Below the pieces are notes generated by a model. That model was given only the letters and a program-made list of their open reading frames with translations. It was not told the DNA's origin and did no database searches. DNA of 15,400 nucleotides from an uncultured Eubacterium sp. (GTDB taxonomy: Bacteria > Bacillota > Clostridia > Oscillospirales > Acutalibacteraceae). Every line of letters begins with the position of its first letter. Positions within the stretch are counted from its first letter, which is position 1. A program made the translations under genes and the position numbers. Shown here piece after piece: positions 7,301-13,873 of this stretch. The stretch is from contig CABQCC010000035.1 in the NCBI GenBank assembly GCA_902462495.1, positions 1 through 15,400 on the forward strand. Reading direction: 5' to 3'.

Positions 7301-8098
7301 ATGAATATTGACGAAAATGTTAGAAAGATACTTGTATCTCTCTTGAGAAAATGGAAAGTCATAGTTGCATTTGCACTTGTCGGTGTTTTGCTCGGATTTT
7401 TCTATACGGCAAACATCACAAAACTTACCTACACCTCAGAGGTCGAGTTTCTTGCTTATGCAGTAGACGCTAAAAACGAAATCAAAGGCTCGTATTTGTC
7501 AACTCCCGATGACACAAGAACAAGCAACACAAGCAAAATGAACTACACAAAAATGATGCTTGCCACATACATCGAGATTATGAACACAAACGAGTTTGCA
7601 ACAACAGTTGCCCAAAACCTGAACAACCGAATAAACTCGAATTGCACGGCTGACTTCATCAAAAAGTCAATGACCATAGAAGCTGTTGAGGACACGGCGA
7701 TGTTCACAATTTCCGTCACCTGCCAAAGCAACGATATGGCATACGAAATTGCGCACCAGCTTGAAACCGAAGTTCCTCAAATGATGAAAAGAACAAACAA
7801 CGGTCTTGTTTTGGCAAGCGTTGAGGACAAGCCAATCAAAGCATCAGCAGCCGGAAGCAAGGGCTATGTAAAGAAGTGTGCAATCGGTGCTGTTGCAGGC
7901 ATTGTTATTGCATGTGCATATGTTATTCTGCGCAACCTCCTCGACATCAAAATCCGTTCAAGCGAGGAACTTGTTGAAAAATACAACATCCCTGTTCTCG
8001 GAAGTATTCCGAATTACGAAATCAAAAATGCAACATCAAGAGTCAAGACAATTGATGATTCTTATGCAAGCACAAGCGTGAAGGGAGATGAAGAATAA
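7301..8098 (+). CDS. Wzz/CapA-type polysaccharide chain-length protein and tyrosine-kinase activator
   Basis: This 265-residue membrane protein has the layout of the separate activator subunits found in Firmicutes (CapA, CpsC, YveK): a short cytoplasmic N-terminus, a first helix at about 20-36, an outside domain of about 150 residues, a second helix at about 193-213, and a cytoplasmic tail containing IPVLGSIP. In this family the tail binds and activates a BY-type kinase encoded next door, and the pair controls exopolysaccharide or capsule chain length. The outer domain here is fairly short and rich in Thr, Asn and Lys. The start has AAGGAGA 8 nt upstream. The stop codon overlaps the start of the kinase gene (TAATG), indicating translational coupling and probably matched amounts of the two partners. 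It is the first gene of a three-gene operon. Confidence 0.9.
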   Translation: MNIDENVRKILVSLLRKWKVIVAFALVGVLLGFFYTANITKLTYTSEVEFLAYAVDAKNEIKGSYLSTPDDTRTSNTSKMNYTKMMLATYIEIMNTNEFATTVAQNLNNRINSNCTADFIKKSMTIEAVEDTAMFTISVTCQSNDMAYEIAHQLETEVPQMMKRTNNGLVLASVEDKPIKASAAGSKGYVKKCAIGAVAGIVIACAYVILRNLLDIKIRSSEELVEKYNIPVLGSIPNYEIKNATSRVKTIDDSYASTSVKGDEE

Positions 8099-9054
8099 TG
8101 GCAAAAAAGAGCAACAAAAAATCTGTTAAATCAAACACAACAGCCCGTCAGCTTTTGAAGGATATCGAAATGGACCCTTCGCTCAAGTTCAGAGTTGAGG
8201 AAGCATACAAAAGCGTCAGAACAAACATTATGTTCTCGGTTATGAAAAAAGGTTGCAAGACCATAGTTATTTCTTCATCTGCACCGAACGAGGGCAAAAC
8301 AACCACAACCATCAACATTGCAATTGCACTTGCACAAGCCGACCAAAAAGTTTTGCTTATTGACGGCGACTTGCGTAAACCGAAAATTCACCACTATTTT
8401 TCTGTTCCTAACTCACCGGGACTTACAAACTATCTCGGAAGCAAGGTAGGTTCAAACACAGCAGAAAAAGCAGATTTGTTCTCGGTTATCCACGCAACGG
8501 AATTTGAAAATCTTTCTGTCCTTTGTTCGGGTTCTATCCCTCCAAACCCTGCTGAAATCCTCGGCAGTGAGCCAATGGCAGAATTTTTGGAGGAAATCGG
8601 CAAAGATTTTGACTACATCATCATTGACACACCGCCTATCAACGTTGTATCCGATGCACTTCCTGTAATCAGAGAGAGTGACGGCGTTGTGCTTGTTGTT
8701 CGTTCAAACCACTCAACTCATCCTGAAATTCAGCGTTCAATTTCCGCACTTGAATTTATTGACGCAAAGATTCTCGGATTTGTTGTTAACTTTGCAGAAT
8801 CGGGTCGTACAAAATACGGCTATGGCAAATACGGTCGTTATCGCTACGGCAAATATAAGAACAGCTATGGCTACGGCTCATACGGTTCTTACGGTTCGTA
8901 CGGCGGATACGGCTCATACAACGGCTACGGTTACGGTTCATACGGCTATGGCGGTTACGGCTACGGACACGGTTCAAGAGGCGGATACGACCCATACGGC
9001 TACGGCTACGGTTACGGTTCTGCTCCGTATGACGCACGACAGGACAAGAGATAA
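8098..9054 (+). CDS. BY-family tyrosine autokinase (CapB/CpsD/YwqD type) with a giant Tyr/Gly tail
   Basis: This 318-residue cytoplasmic kinase controls polysaccharide synthesis. It carries Walker A (SAPNEGKTTTT, K67), Walker A' (VLLIDGDLRKP, D89/D91) and Walker B (DYIIIDTPP, D177). Near the N-terminus EAYKSVR (35-41) corresponds to the E-x2-R-x2-R ring-forming motif, with Lys in place of the first Arg. These kinases use ATP to phosphorylate tyrosines clustered at their own C-terminus. Here the tail (237-318) has 25 tyrosines in about 82 residues, mostly as GY or SY dipeptides, where such clusters usually hold about three to seven. The tail is also rich in Gly, Ser, Lys and Arg. The gene starts within the stop codon of the activator gene and is followed by the phosphatase gene. 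The catalytic part is fully intact. The assignment is firm; the function of the long tail is unknown. Confidence 0.93.
   Translation: MAKKSNKKSVKSNTTARQLLKDIEMDPSLKFRVEEAYKSVRTNIMFSVMKKGCKTIVISSSAPNEGKTTTTINIAIALAQADQKVLLIDGDLRKPKIHHYFSVPNSPGLTNYLGSKVGSNTAEKADLFSVIHATEFENLSVLCSGSIPPNPAEILGSEPMAEFLEEIGKDFDYIIIDTPPINVVSDALPVIRESDGVVLVVRSNHSTHPEIQRSISALEFIDAKILGFVVNFAESGRTKYGYGKYGRYRYGKYKNSYGYGSYGSYGSYGGYGSYNGYGYGSYGYGGYGYGHGSRGGYDPYGYGYGYGSAPYDARQDKR
8806..9051 (+). repeat. Low-complexity coding repeat of TAC/TAT-GGC units (tyrosine tail of the kinase)
   Basis: The DNA for the kinase tail is built of imperfect TAYGGC and TCATAYGG-like hexamer and nonamer units, densest from 8869 to 9020. It encodes repeated Gly-Tyr and Ser-Tyr. 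All units stay in the kinase frame with no stop, so the repeat is maintained as protein. It may be prone to length change by slippage between strains. The same repeats open a spurious long frame in another phase (8678-9151). Confidence 0.85.
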
Positions 9055-9083
9055 TTATTGCGACAGTAAAGGACAGAATATAA

Positions 9084-9806
9084 ATGATTATCGAAAATCT
9101 TGTGGAAACACATTGTCATATAATTCCGGGAATAGACGACGGTGCGCCTGATATTGAAACCAGCCTTGCAATGATTGAACAATTGCAAAGACAGGGTGCA
9201 AAAAAAATCATTCTCACCCCTCACTATTACTCGGACAACATTTCGCTTGATGACTTTTTAAGGCGTCGTGACAAAGCATTCAACGAACTGTTGAAAGCAC
9301 TTCCGAGCGGAAGTCCGACGCTTATCCCCGCCGCTGAGGTTTACATCAGTCAATATTTGTTCAACAACCCAAACATTGACGAATTGAAAATCGGAAATTC
9401 AAACTATATTTTGATTGAACATCCGTTTGCAAGCAGTTTTTCAGAAAACACATACGACAGGCTTATGAATATGTACTGCGACTACGGCGCAAAGCCTATA
9501 CTTGCACATATCGAAAGATACCCTGCACTTATGGACGACCCGTACAAACTTGAGGATTATATTGATATGGGTTGTCTTACACAGGTCAACATTTCATCAT
9601 TTGCCGACTCTCACAGAAGTGTAAAGAAAAAACTCATTAAGCTCCTCAACACAGGTCATATTCATCTCATCGGTTCTGACTGTCACAATTTGTCAAGCAG
9701 AGCACCAGAATATGAAAGCGGAATAAAAGAAATCGTCAAAAAAAGCGGACAGGATGCAGTTGATGTTCTCATAAAAAATGCAAATATACTGACATCCGGA
9801 ATATAA
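9084..9806 (+). CDS. PHP-family tyrosine-protein phosphatase (CapC/CpsB/YwqE type)
   Basis: This 240-residue cytoplasmic enzyme removes phosphate from BY-kinase tyrosines, resetting the exopolysaccharide switch. The PHP metal-site residues are visible in order: H10-x-H12 in THCHIIPGIDDGA, H47 in TPHYY, E85 in AAEVYIS, H142 in HIERY, and D199-x-H201 in GSDCH. This is the manganese-dependent type common in Firmicutes, unrelated to low-molecular-weight phosphatases. Length is typical. The ATG at 9084 gives the expected short lead into the first metal motif; AAAGGA about 10 nt upstream is a moderately placed ribosome site. The gene lies 29 nt behind the kinase and ends the operon, 5 nt before the terminator hairpin. 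Its substrate is presumably the adjacent kinase with its long tyrosine tail (inference from gene order and family). Confidence 0.92.
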   Translation: MIIENLVETHCHIIPGIDDGAPDIETSLAMIEQLQRQGAKKIILTPHYYSDNISLDDFLRRRDKAFNELLKALPSGSPTLIPAAEVYISQYLFNNPNIDELKIGNSNYILIEHPFASSFSENTYDRLMNMYCDYGAKPILAHIERYPALMDDPYKLEDYIDMGCLTQVNISSFADSHRSVKKKLIKLLNTGHIHLIGSDCHNLSSRAPEYESGIKEIVKKSGQDAVDVLIKNANILTSGI

Positions 9807-9811
9807 AAATC

Positions 9812-9847
9812 AACCTCGGGTTTTCTTTAACTCGAGGTTTTATTTTG
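9812..9847 (+). terminator. Rho-independent terminator of the exopolysaccharide kinase operon
   Basis: The arms 9812-9822 and 9829-9839 pair over 11 bp (one G-U wobble) around a TTCTTT loop and are followed by TTTATTTT. It begins 5 nt after the phosphatase stop codon. Confidence 0.9.
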
Positions 9848-9860
9848 TTAGAATGCAAAA

Positions 9861-9866
9861 TATAAT
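9861..9866 (+). promoter_or_regulatory. Possible -10 box of the YlbJ-like gene
   Basis: A perfect TATAAT lies 15 nt before the ATG at 9882. No good -35 box is present: the position 17 nt upstream overlaps the preceding terminator and reads TTTTAT. If used, it gives a very short leader. Confidence 0.3.
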
Positions 9867-9881
9867 ATAACGGTGATTTAT

Positions 9882-10904
9882 ATGAAAAAAACGGTTACCG
9901 TTTTGCAAACAACAGGACTGACGATGTTGATAATTCTGTTTGTTATTTTTTCAGCCAAAGCAAAAATGCAAACAATCGGCGGAATGAAAATGTGCGTGAA
10001 CATAATCATTCCGTCACTTCTGCCGATTTTGATTTTAACCAACACGGCAATAAAAAGCGAAGCTTCGACATTTTTCGAGTTTATCCTCACGCCTGTTGCA
10101 CGACTTCTGAAGCTGCCGCCGTCTGCCGTGTGTGCAGTATTTTTTGGACTAATCGGCGGTTATCCGACAGGTGCAATTCTTACAGAGCAACTGCTTGAGC
10201 ACGGAGAAATAGACAATTACACGGCAAGGAGATTACTCAGATTTAACTTCTGCGGAGGAATAGCGTTCATCATCACGGCAGTCGGAACAATCAGACTGAA
10301 CAGCACAAAAACAGGCGTTGTTATTTATATCATCAACCTGCTGTCATCAATCATAATTTGCTTGATTGAGAGCCTGTTTGAAAAGAAACAACCACATAAA
10401 AAGCAAAAAACCACAAAACAAAGTTTTTCGAACGCATTGGTAAATTCGGTTGAAGTCAGCACAAAAAGCATAGCAATAATGTGCGGATACATAACTTTTT
10501 TCTCTGCATTGTCGGGACTGTTTACAATACCAAAGCCGATTTTGCCTTTAATCGAAATCACAAACGGTGTGTTCTCCGCAAAGCAAATCATCTCTCTGCC
10601 CTATCTTTGCTTTTTCCTGTGTTTCGGTGGATTTTGCATACATTTTCAGCTTTTTGGAATAATCAAAAAGGCAGATATGCACTACTTTGATTTTTTTATT
10701 CACCGACTTGCAGGCGGAGTTATATCGTATTTCCTGGGAAAATGCTATATACAAATTTTCGAACCGAACCGGGAAGTATTCAGCAACATATCGCGAATCA
10801 CACCGATTGCAAGTGAAATCAACAGCAGTTTGAGCGTAATGTTGCTTGCAAGTTGCGTAATCATAGTTGTTGACCTGCACAACAAAAAATCAAGTTTGAT
10901 ATAG
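9882..10904 (+). CDS. ylbJ: YlbJ-like integral membrane protein (nucleoside-recognition/gate-domain family)
   Basis: This 340-residue protein has roughly eight hydrophobic segments. The block FFGLIGGYPTGA (about 87-98), with the RLLRFNFCGGIAFI segment about 20 residues later, matches the pattern of YlbJ proteins (GYPxGA, then RLL-F-N-x-G-FI), a family with the nucleoside-recognition gate fold. In spore formers YlbJ is needed for normal sporulation, and a small-molecule transport role is suspected; whether this organism makes spores cannot be told here. The open frame can start at GTG 9873, but I chose the ATG at 9882 because GGTGA sits 5 nt before it, the expected register for pairing with the 16S tail. 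It is shorter than B. subtilis YlbJ (about 400 residues). It stands between the kinase operon terminator and the nuclease gene, with 35 nt to the latter. Confidence 0.72.
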   Translation: MKKTVTVLQTTGLTMLIILFVIFSAKAKMQTIGGMKMCVNIIIPSLLPILILTNTAIKSEASTFFEFILTPVARLLKLPPSAVCAVFFGLIGGYPTGAILTEQLLEHGEIDNYTARRLLRFNFCGGIAFIITAVGTIRLNSTKTGVVIYIINLLSSIIICLIESLFEKKQPHKKQKTTKQSFSNALVNSVEVSTKSIAIMCGYITFFSALSGLFTIPKPILPLIEITNGVFSAKQIISLPYLCFFLCFGGFCIHFQLFGIIKKADMHYFDFFIHRLAGGVISYFLGKCYIQIFEPNREVFSNISRITPIASEINSSLSVMLLASCVIIVVDLHNKKSSLI

Positions 10905-10924
10905 TGCATATAATATGTTATTAT
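10896..10924 (+). promoter_or_regulatory. Candidate promoter of the nuclease gene
   Basis: TTGATA (10896-10901, 5 of 6) and TATTAT (10919-10924, 5 of 6) are 17 nt apart. The -35 box overlaps the end of the YlbJ-like gene. Transcription would begin just at the ribosome site, giving a very short leader, so read-through from the upstream gene is an alternative. Confidence 0.4.
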
Positions 10925-10939
10925 AGATACGGTGATATA

Positions 10940-11854
10940 ATGAAAAGAAATCTTGCAAAAATAATATCTCTGCTGTTGGCGATTTTGATGCTGACTGCGT
11001 GCAGTGAATTTGAAAGCATCGAACAAACCGTATCAAGCGAAAAAGAAACCACGACGCAATACACCGAAATTGCACAAAGTAAGAGTGTAAGCGAAGTTGA
11101 GCCGTACACGGTTTATCCTTATACGGTAATCAACAACAATATTCCCGAATTTGAAAAGACGGATTACACAAAATCATTTGAAAAATACGGCAAGCTTGAC
11201 TCTCTCGGCAGATGCACATCTTGCATTGCAAACATCGGCACAGAACTTATGCCGACCGAGGAGCGTGGAGCAATCGGCTCTATAAAACCGACAGGCTGGC
11301 AAGTTGCCAAATACAGCAACATCGACGGCAGATATTTATACAACCGTTGCCACTTAATCGGCTATCAACTCACCGCTGAAAACGCAAACCCAAACAACCT
11401 CATCACAGGCACACGCTACCTCAACATTGAGGGAATGTTACCGTTCGAAGACAAAGTTGCAACCTATGTCAAAGCAACAAGCAACCATGTTTTGTACAGA
11501 GTTACTCCGATTTTCAAGGATGATGAACTTGTTGCACGAGGGGTACAAATGGAAGCTTACAGCATTGAAGATGACGGCGAAGGTGTTGAGTTCAATGTTT
11601 ACTGCTACAATGTTCAGCCTGATATAGAAATAGATTACAAAACAGGCAACAGCAAATATGTCGGCAACGAAACGGAAACAACCGACAACGGCGAGAGACA
11701 AAAATACATCGTCAACATCAACACAAGAAAATTCCACAAAGCCGACTGCCCTTCTGCCAAAAAAATCAAAGACGAAAACAAAAAGACATACACGGGATAT
11801 AGAGAAAGCCTTGTGAAAAACGGCTATTCGCCTTGCTCACAATGCAAGCCGTAA
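10940..11854 (+). CDS. Secreted lipoprotein DNA/RNA non-specific endonuclease with C-terminal Cys domain
   Basis: This 304-residue protein begins with a lipoprotein signal ending in LTAC (lipid Cys21), followed by a Ser/Thr/Glu-rich linker of about 50 residues. Residues about 80-240 form a nuclease domain of the DNA/RNA non-specific endonuclease family (EndA-like): YNRCHLIGYQL with catalytic His138, then NPNNLITGTRYLN, whose Asn residues would hold the metal. The family motif is usually (D/N)RGH; Cys in place of Gly is, to my knowledge, common in this Firmicutes subgroup. The C-terminal 45 residues (H266, C270, C299, C302) look like a small metal-binding Ada-like domain often attached to surface hydrolases. 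It probably degrades extracellular DNA on the cell surface for nutrition or DNA uptake. I chose ATG 10940, which has GGTGA 4 nt upstream, rather than GTG 10904, which overlaps the previous stop. Confidence 0.88.
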   Translation: MKRNLAKIISLLLAILMLTACSEFESIEQTVSSEKETTTQYTEIAQSKSVSEVEPYTVYPYTVINNNIPEFEKTDYTKSFEKYGKLDSLGRCTSCIANIGTELMPTEERGAIGSIKPTGWQVAKYSNIDGRYLYNRCHLIGYQLTAENANPNNLITGTRYLNIEGMLPFEDKVATYVKATSNHVLYRVTPIFKDDELVARGVQMEAYSIEDDGEGVEFNVYCYNVQPDIEIDYKTGNSKYVGNETETTDNGERQKYIVNINTRKFHKADCPSAKKIKDENKKTYTGYRESLVKNGYSPCSQCKP

Positions 11855-11908
11855 TATATTCAAAGCGAGTACAATTTATAAACAGTTAATCAATTCTTAA
11901 TTAAATAT

Positions 11909-11937
11909 TTGATTTTTTATGATTATATAAGTATAAT
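11909..11937 (+). promoter_or_regulatory. Promoter of the RING-DUF2628/galU/CPBP/tadA operon
   Basis: TTGATT (11909-11914, 4 of 6) and a perfect TATAAT (11932-11937) are 17 nt apart in a very AT-rich stretch. The start codon at 11969 lies 31 nt below the -10 box, behind CAGGAG. No convincing terminator separates it from the nuclease gene. Confidence 0.7.
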
Positions 11938-11968
11938 AAAAATAATAACTATATTTCAGGAGAATTAT

Positions 11969-12961
11969 ATGCCTAATTATGAAGATTATAAATGTCCTGT
12001 TTGCAACAAGCAATTCACAAAGGACGATGATATAGTCACCTGCCCCGAATGCGGCACACCTCACCACAGAGAGTGCTACAATCTGACAGGTCACTGCGTA
12101 AACAAAGGCTTGCACGCATCAGGATACAGTTTCTTGGACGAGCACAAGCCGATTATCCCCGAAGCACCAAAACACGCTGAAGCAAAAACCGGTGAATATT
12201 ACGCACCGCCTGCCGACGGAAACAACGGTGCAACGAATCAAAATCAAAACGAAAATCAACCGACTCAAATGCCGTTCCCTACACTTCAAACTATTCAGTT
12301 TGACATTCCCGAATACAAAGAACAAGGCGAAATTGACGGCGTGAACATTAATGATATTGCCGCTACAATCAGAACAAATCCGCAAAGATTTATTGAAAAG
12401 TTCAAAGGCTTTTCAAATAAAAAAAGCAAGATAAGTTGGAACTGGGGTGCGTTCTTCTTTGGTTCGTATTATCTGCTGTTCAGAAAAATGTACAAGCAAG
12501 GCGTTGCATTCTTCTGCGTGCTGTTTTCAATAGTCTTGGTTGGAGATGCCGCATTGTTCAAATTTGCGCCAAATTATATGGGAGCGATACAGAACTTTGT
12601 TTCAACCTACGACCCTAGGTCAACAGCAATGCCCGATATGTCTGCAATGATGAACGCATCGGACGCACAAACGGCTGTAAAAATTATGTACATTATGCTC
12701 GGTGCACTGCTGCTGGTTAGAATAATAATTGCAATGTTTGCCGATTATTTCTACAAGGGCACGGTGTTTGCCATCATCAAAAGTGTATCGGAACAGCTCG
12801 ACAACGGTGCAAATTTCATTCAGTCATCGCTTTTCGGTACGGACGCAGACCTTGACCAAAGTCAAATGAAACGACTGTACCTCGGCAACAAAGGCGGAGT
12901 GACATTCTTTGCACCGATGGTTGCATATTTTGTATTTTATATTGTAACATCAATGTTTTAA
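11969..12961 (+). CDS. RING-finger-like zinc protein fused to a DUF2628 membrane domain
   Basis: This 330-residue protein of unknown function has three parts. Residues 8-43 form a RING/PHD-like metal site (C9-x2-C12, C25-x2-C28, H32/H33, C36, H42-C43; CPVCNKQF and CPECGTPHHRECY), matching what is called prokaryotic RING finger family 1. Residues about 50-150 are a polar linker rich in Asn, Gln and Pro. Residues about 155-330 hold about four membrane helices starting with SWNWGAFFFGSYYLLFRKMY, the pattern of DUF2628. The zinc part is probably cytoplasmic, since it precedes the first helix with no signal peptide. The frame opens at 11909, but I chose ATG 11969 because AGGAG lies 6 nt upstream and the earlier part is AT-rich promoter DNA. 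It leads an operon with galU, 18 nt downstream. Ubiquitin-ligase activity should not be assumed. Confidence 0.8.
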   Translation: MPNYEDYKCPVCNKQFTKDDDIVTCPECGTPHHRECYNLTGHCVNKGLHASGYSFLDEHKPIIPEAPKHAEAKTGEYYAPPADGNNGATNQNQNENQPTQMPFPTLQTIQFDIPEYKEQGEIDGVNINDIAATIRTNPQRFIEKFKGFSNKKSKISWNWGAFFFGSYYLLFRKMYKQGVAFFCVLFSIVLVGDAALFKFAPNYMGAIQNFVSTYDPRSTAMPDMSAMMNASDAQTAVKIMYIMLGALLLVRIIIAMFADYFYKGTVFAIIKSVSEQLDNGANFIQSSLFGTDADLDQSQMKRLYLGNKGGVTFFAPMVAYFVFYIVTSMF

Positions 12962-12979
12962 AATTTAGGAGAGAGAAGC

Positions 12980-13855
12980 ATGAAAAAAGTCAGAAAAGCC
13001 ATCATCCCTGCTGCGGGATTGGGCACAAGAGTGCTGCCTGCATCAAAGGCAGTGCCTAAGGAGATGCTCAACATAGTTGACAAGCCTGCCATTCAGTACA
13101 TTGTTGAAGAAGCATTCAACAGCGGAATTGAGGAGATACTGATTATCACAAACCGTGGCAAAGAAGCCATTGAGGACCACTTTGACCACGCATTTGAACT
13201 TGAAACAAAGCTTGCGGAAAACCCTGACAAAAAAGACCTTTTGGACTCCGTAAAGGCTTGTGCAAATTTTGGCAACATCTACTTTTTGCGCCAAAAGGAA
13301 ACAGGCGGATTGGGTCACGCTGTGCTTTGTGCAAAGGCTTTTGTCGGTGACGAGCCGTTTGCGGTTTTATATGGCGATGATGTAATTATTTCTGACAATC
13401 CTGTTACAAAACAGCTCATCGATGCTTACGAAAAATACAACAAGGGCGTTGTGGGAGTAAAAGAGGTTGACACAGAATCAATCCTCAAATATTGTTCTCT
13501 TGCGGTTGAACCGCTCGAAAACAACTGCTACAACTGCACAGATATGATTGAAAAGCCAAAGAGAGATGAAATTCTTTCGCACTTTTCAATTCTCGGCAGA
13601 GTTATTTTGCCACCGCAAATTTTTAACATCCTGGAAAGCACACCAAAGGGTGCGTGCAATGAACTTCAGCTTACCGACGCTATGAGAACGCTTGCGCAGC
13701 AAGAGGGTGTTGTTGCCGTTGACTATGACGGCACAAGATACGATATGGGCAACAAATTCGGAATTTTGCAAGCCAACATCGAGGTTGGACTCAAACATCC
13801 CGAATTGTCCGACAAAATGAAGGAATACATAAAGGAACTTTCACAAACCTTGTAA
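12980..13855 (+). CDS. galU: UTP-glucose-1-phosphate uridylyltransferase
   Basis: This 291-residue cytoplasmic enzyme makes UDP-glucose from UTP and glucose-1-phosphate, the donor for exopolysaccharide, teichoic acid glycosylation and glycolipids. The N-terminal nucleotide-binding signature is textbook: IIPAAGLGTRVLPAS (8-22) followed by KAVPKEML (23-30). The YGDDV segment (about residue 131) supplies the metal-binding Asp, and MIEKPKRDE and LQLTDAM are also family blocks. Length is normal for bacterial GalU/GtaB. The start has AGGAG 8 nt upstream and lies 18 nt after the RING-DUF2628 gene; the CPBP gene follows 18 nt later. Its product can feed the polysaccharide controlled by the kinase operon about 4 kb upstream, though UDP-glucose has many uses and the link is inference. 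Confidence 0.96.
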   Translation: MKKVRKAIIPAAGLGTRVLPASKAVPKEMLNIVDKPAIQYIVEEAFNSGIEEILIITNRGKEAIEDHFDHAFELETKLAENPDKKDLLDSVKACANFGNIYFLRQKETGGLGHAVLCAKAFVGDEPFAVLYGDDVIISDNPVTKQLIDAYEKYNKGVVGVKEVDTESILKYCSLAVEPLENNCYNCTDMIEKPKRDEILSHFSILGRVILPPQIFNILESTPKGACNELQLTDAMRTLAQQEGVVAVDYDGTRYDMGNKFGILQANIEVGLKHPELSDKMKEYIKELSQTL

Positions 13856-13873
13856 TCCTTGGAAGGAAACAGA

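Noticed and set aside
8869..9020. CRISPR-like or tandem-repeat array
   Set aside because: The repeated units have no unique spacers, stay in frame and encode the kinase tail; it is coding low complexity.
8678..9151. Plus-strand open frame with Thr/Ala/Val repeats
   Set aside because: It is an out-of-frame reading of the kinase tail repeat and overlaps the phosphatase start.
8098..9806. Chromosome-partition ParA-type ATPase system
   Set aside because: The kinase has the Walker A' and tyrosine tail of BY-kinases, and sits between a Wzz-like activator and a PHP phosphatase, so the partition reading does not fit.
9841..9881. Riboswitch before the YlbJ-like gene
   Set aside because: Only about 35 nt separate the terminator from the start codon, too short for an aptamer and showing no structure.
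11909..11968. Upstream extension of the RING-DUF2628 protein
   Set aside because: The extra codons are AT-rich promoter DNA including the -35 and -10 boxes; ATG 11969 has a proper ribosome site.
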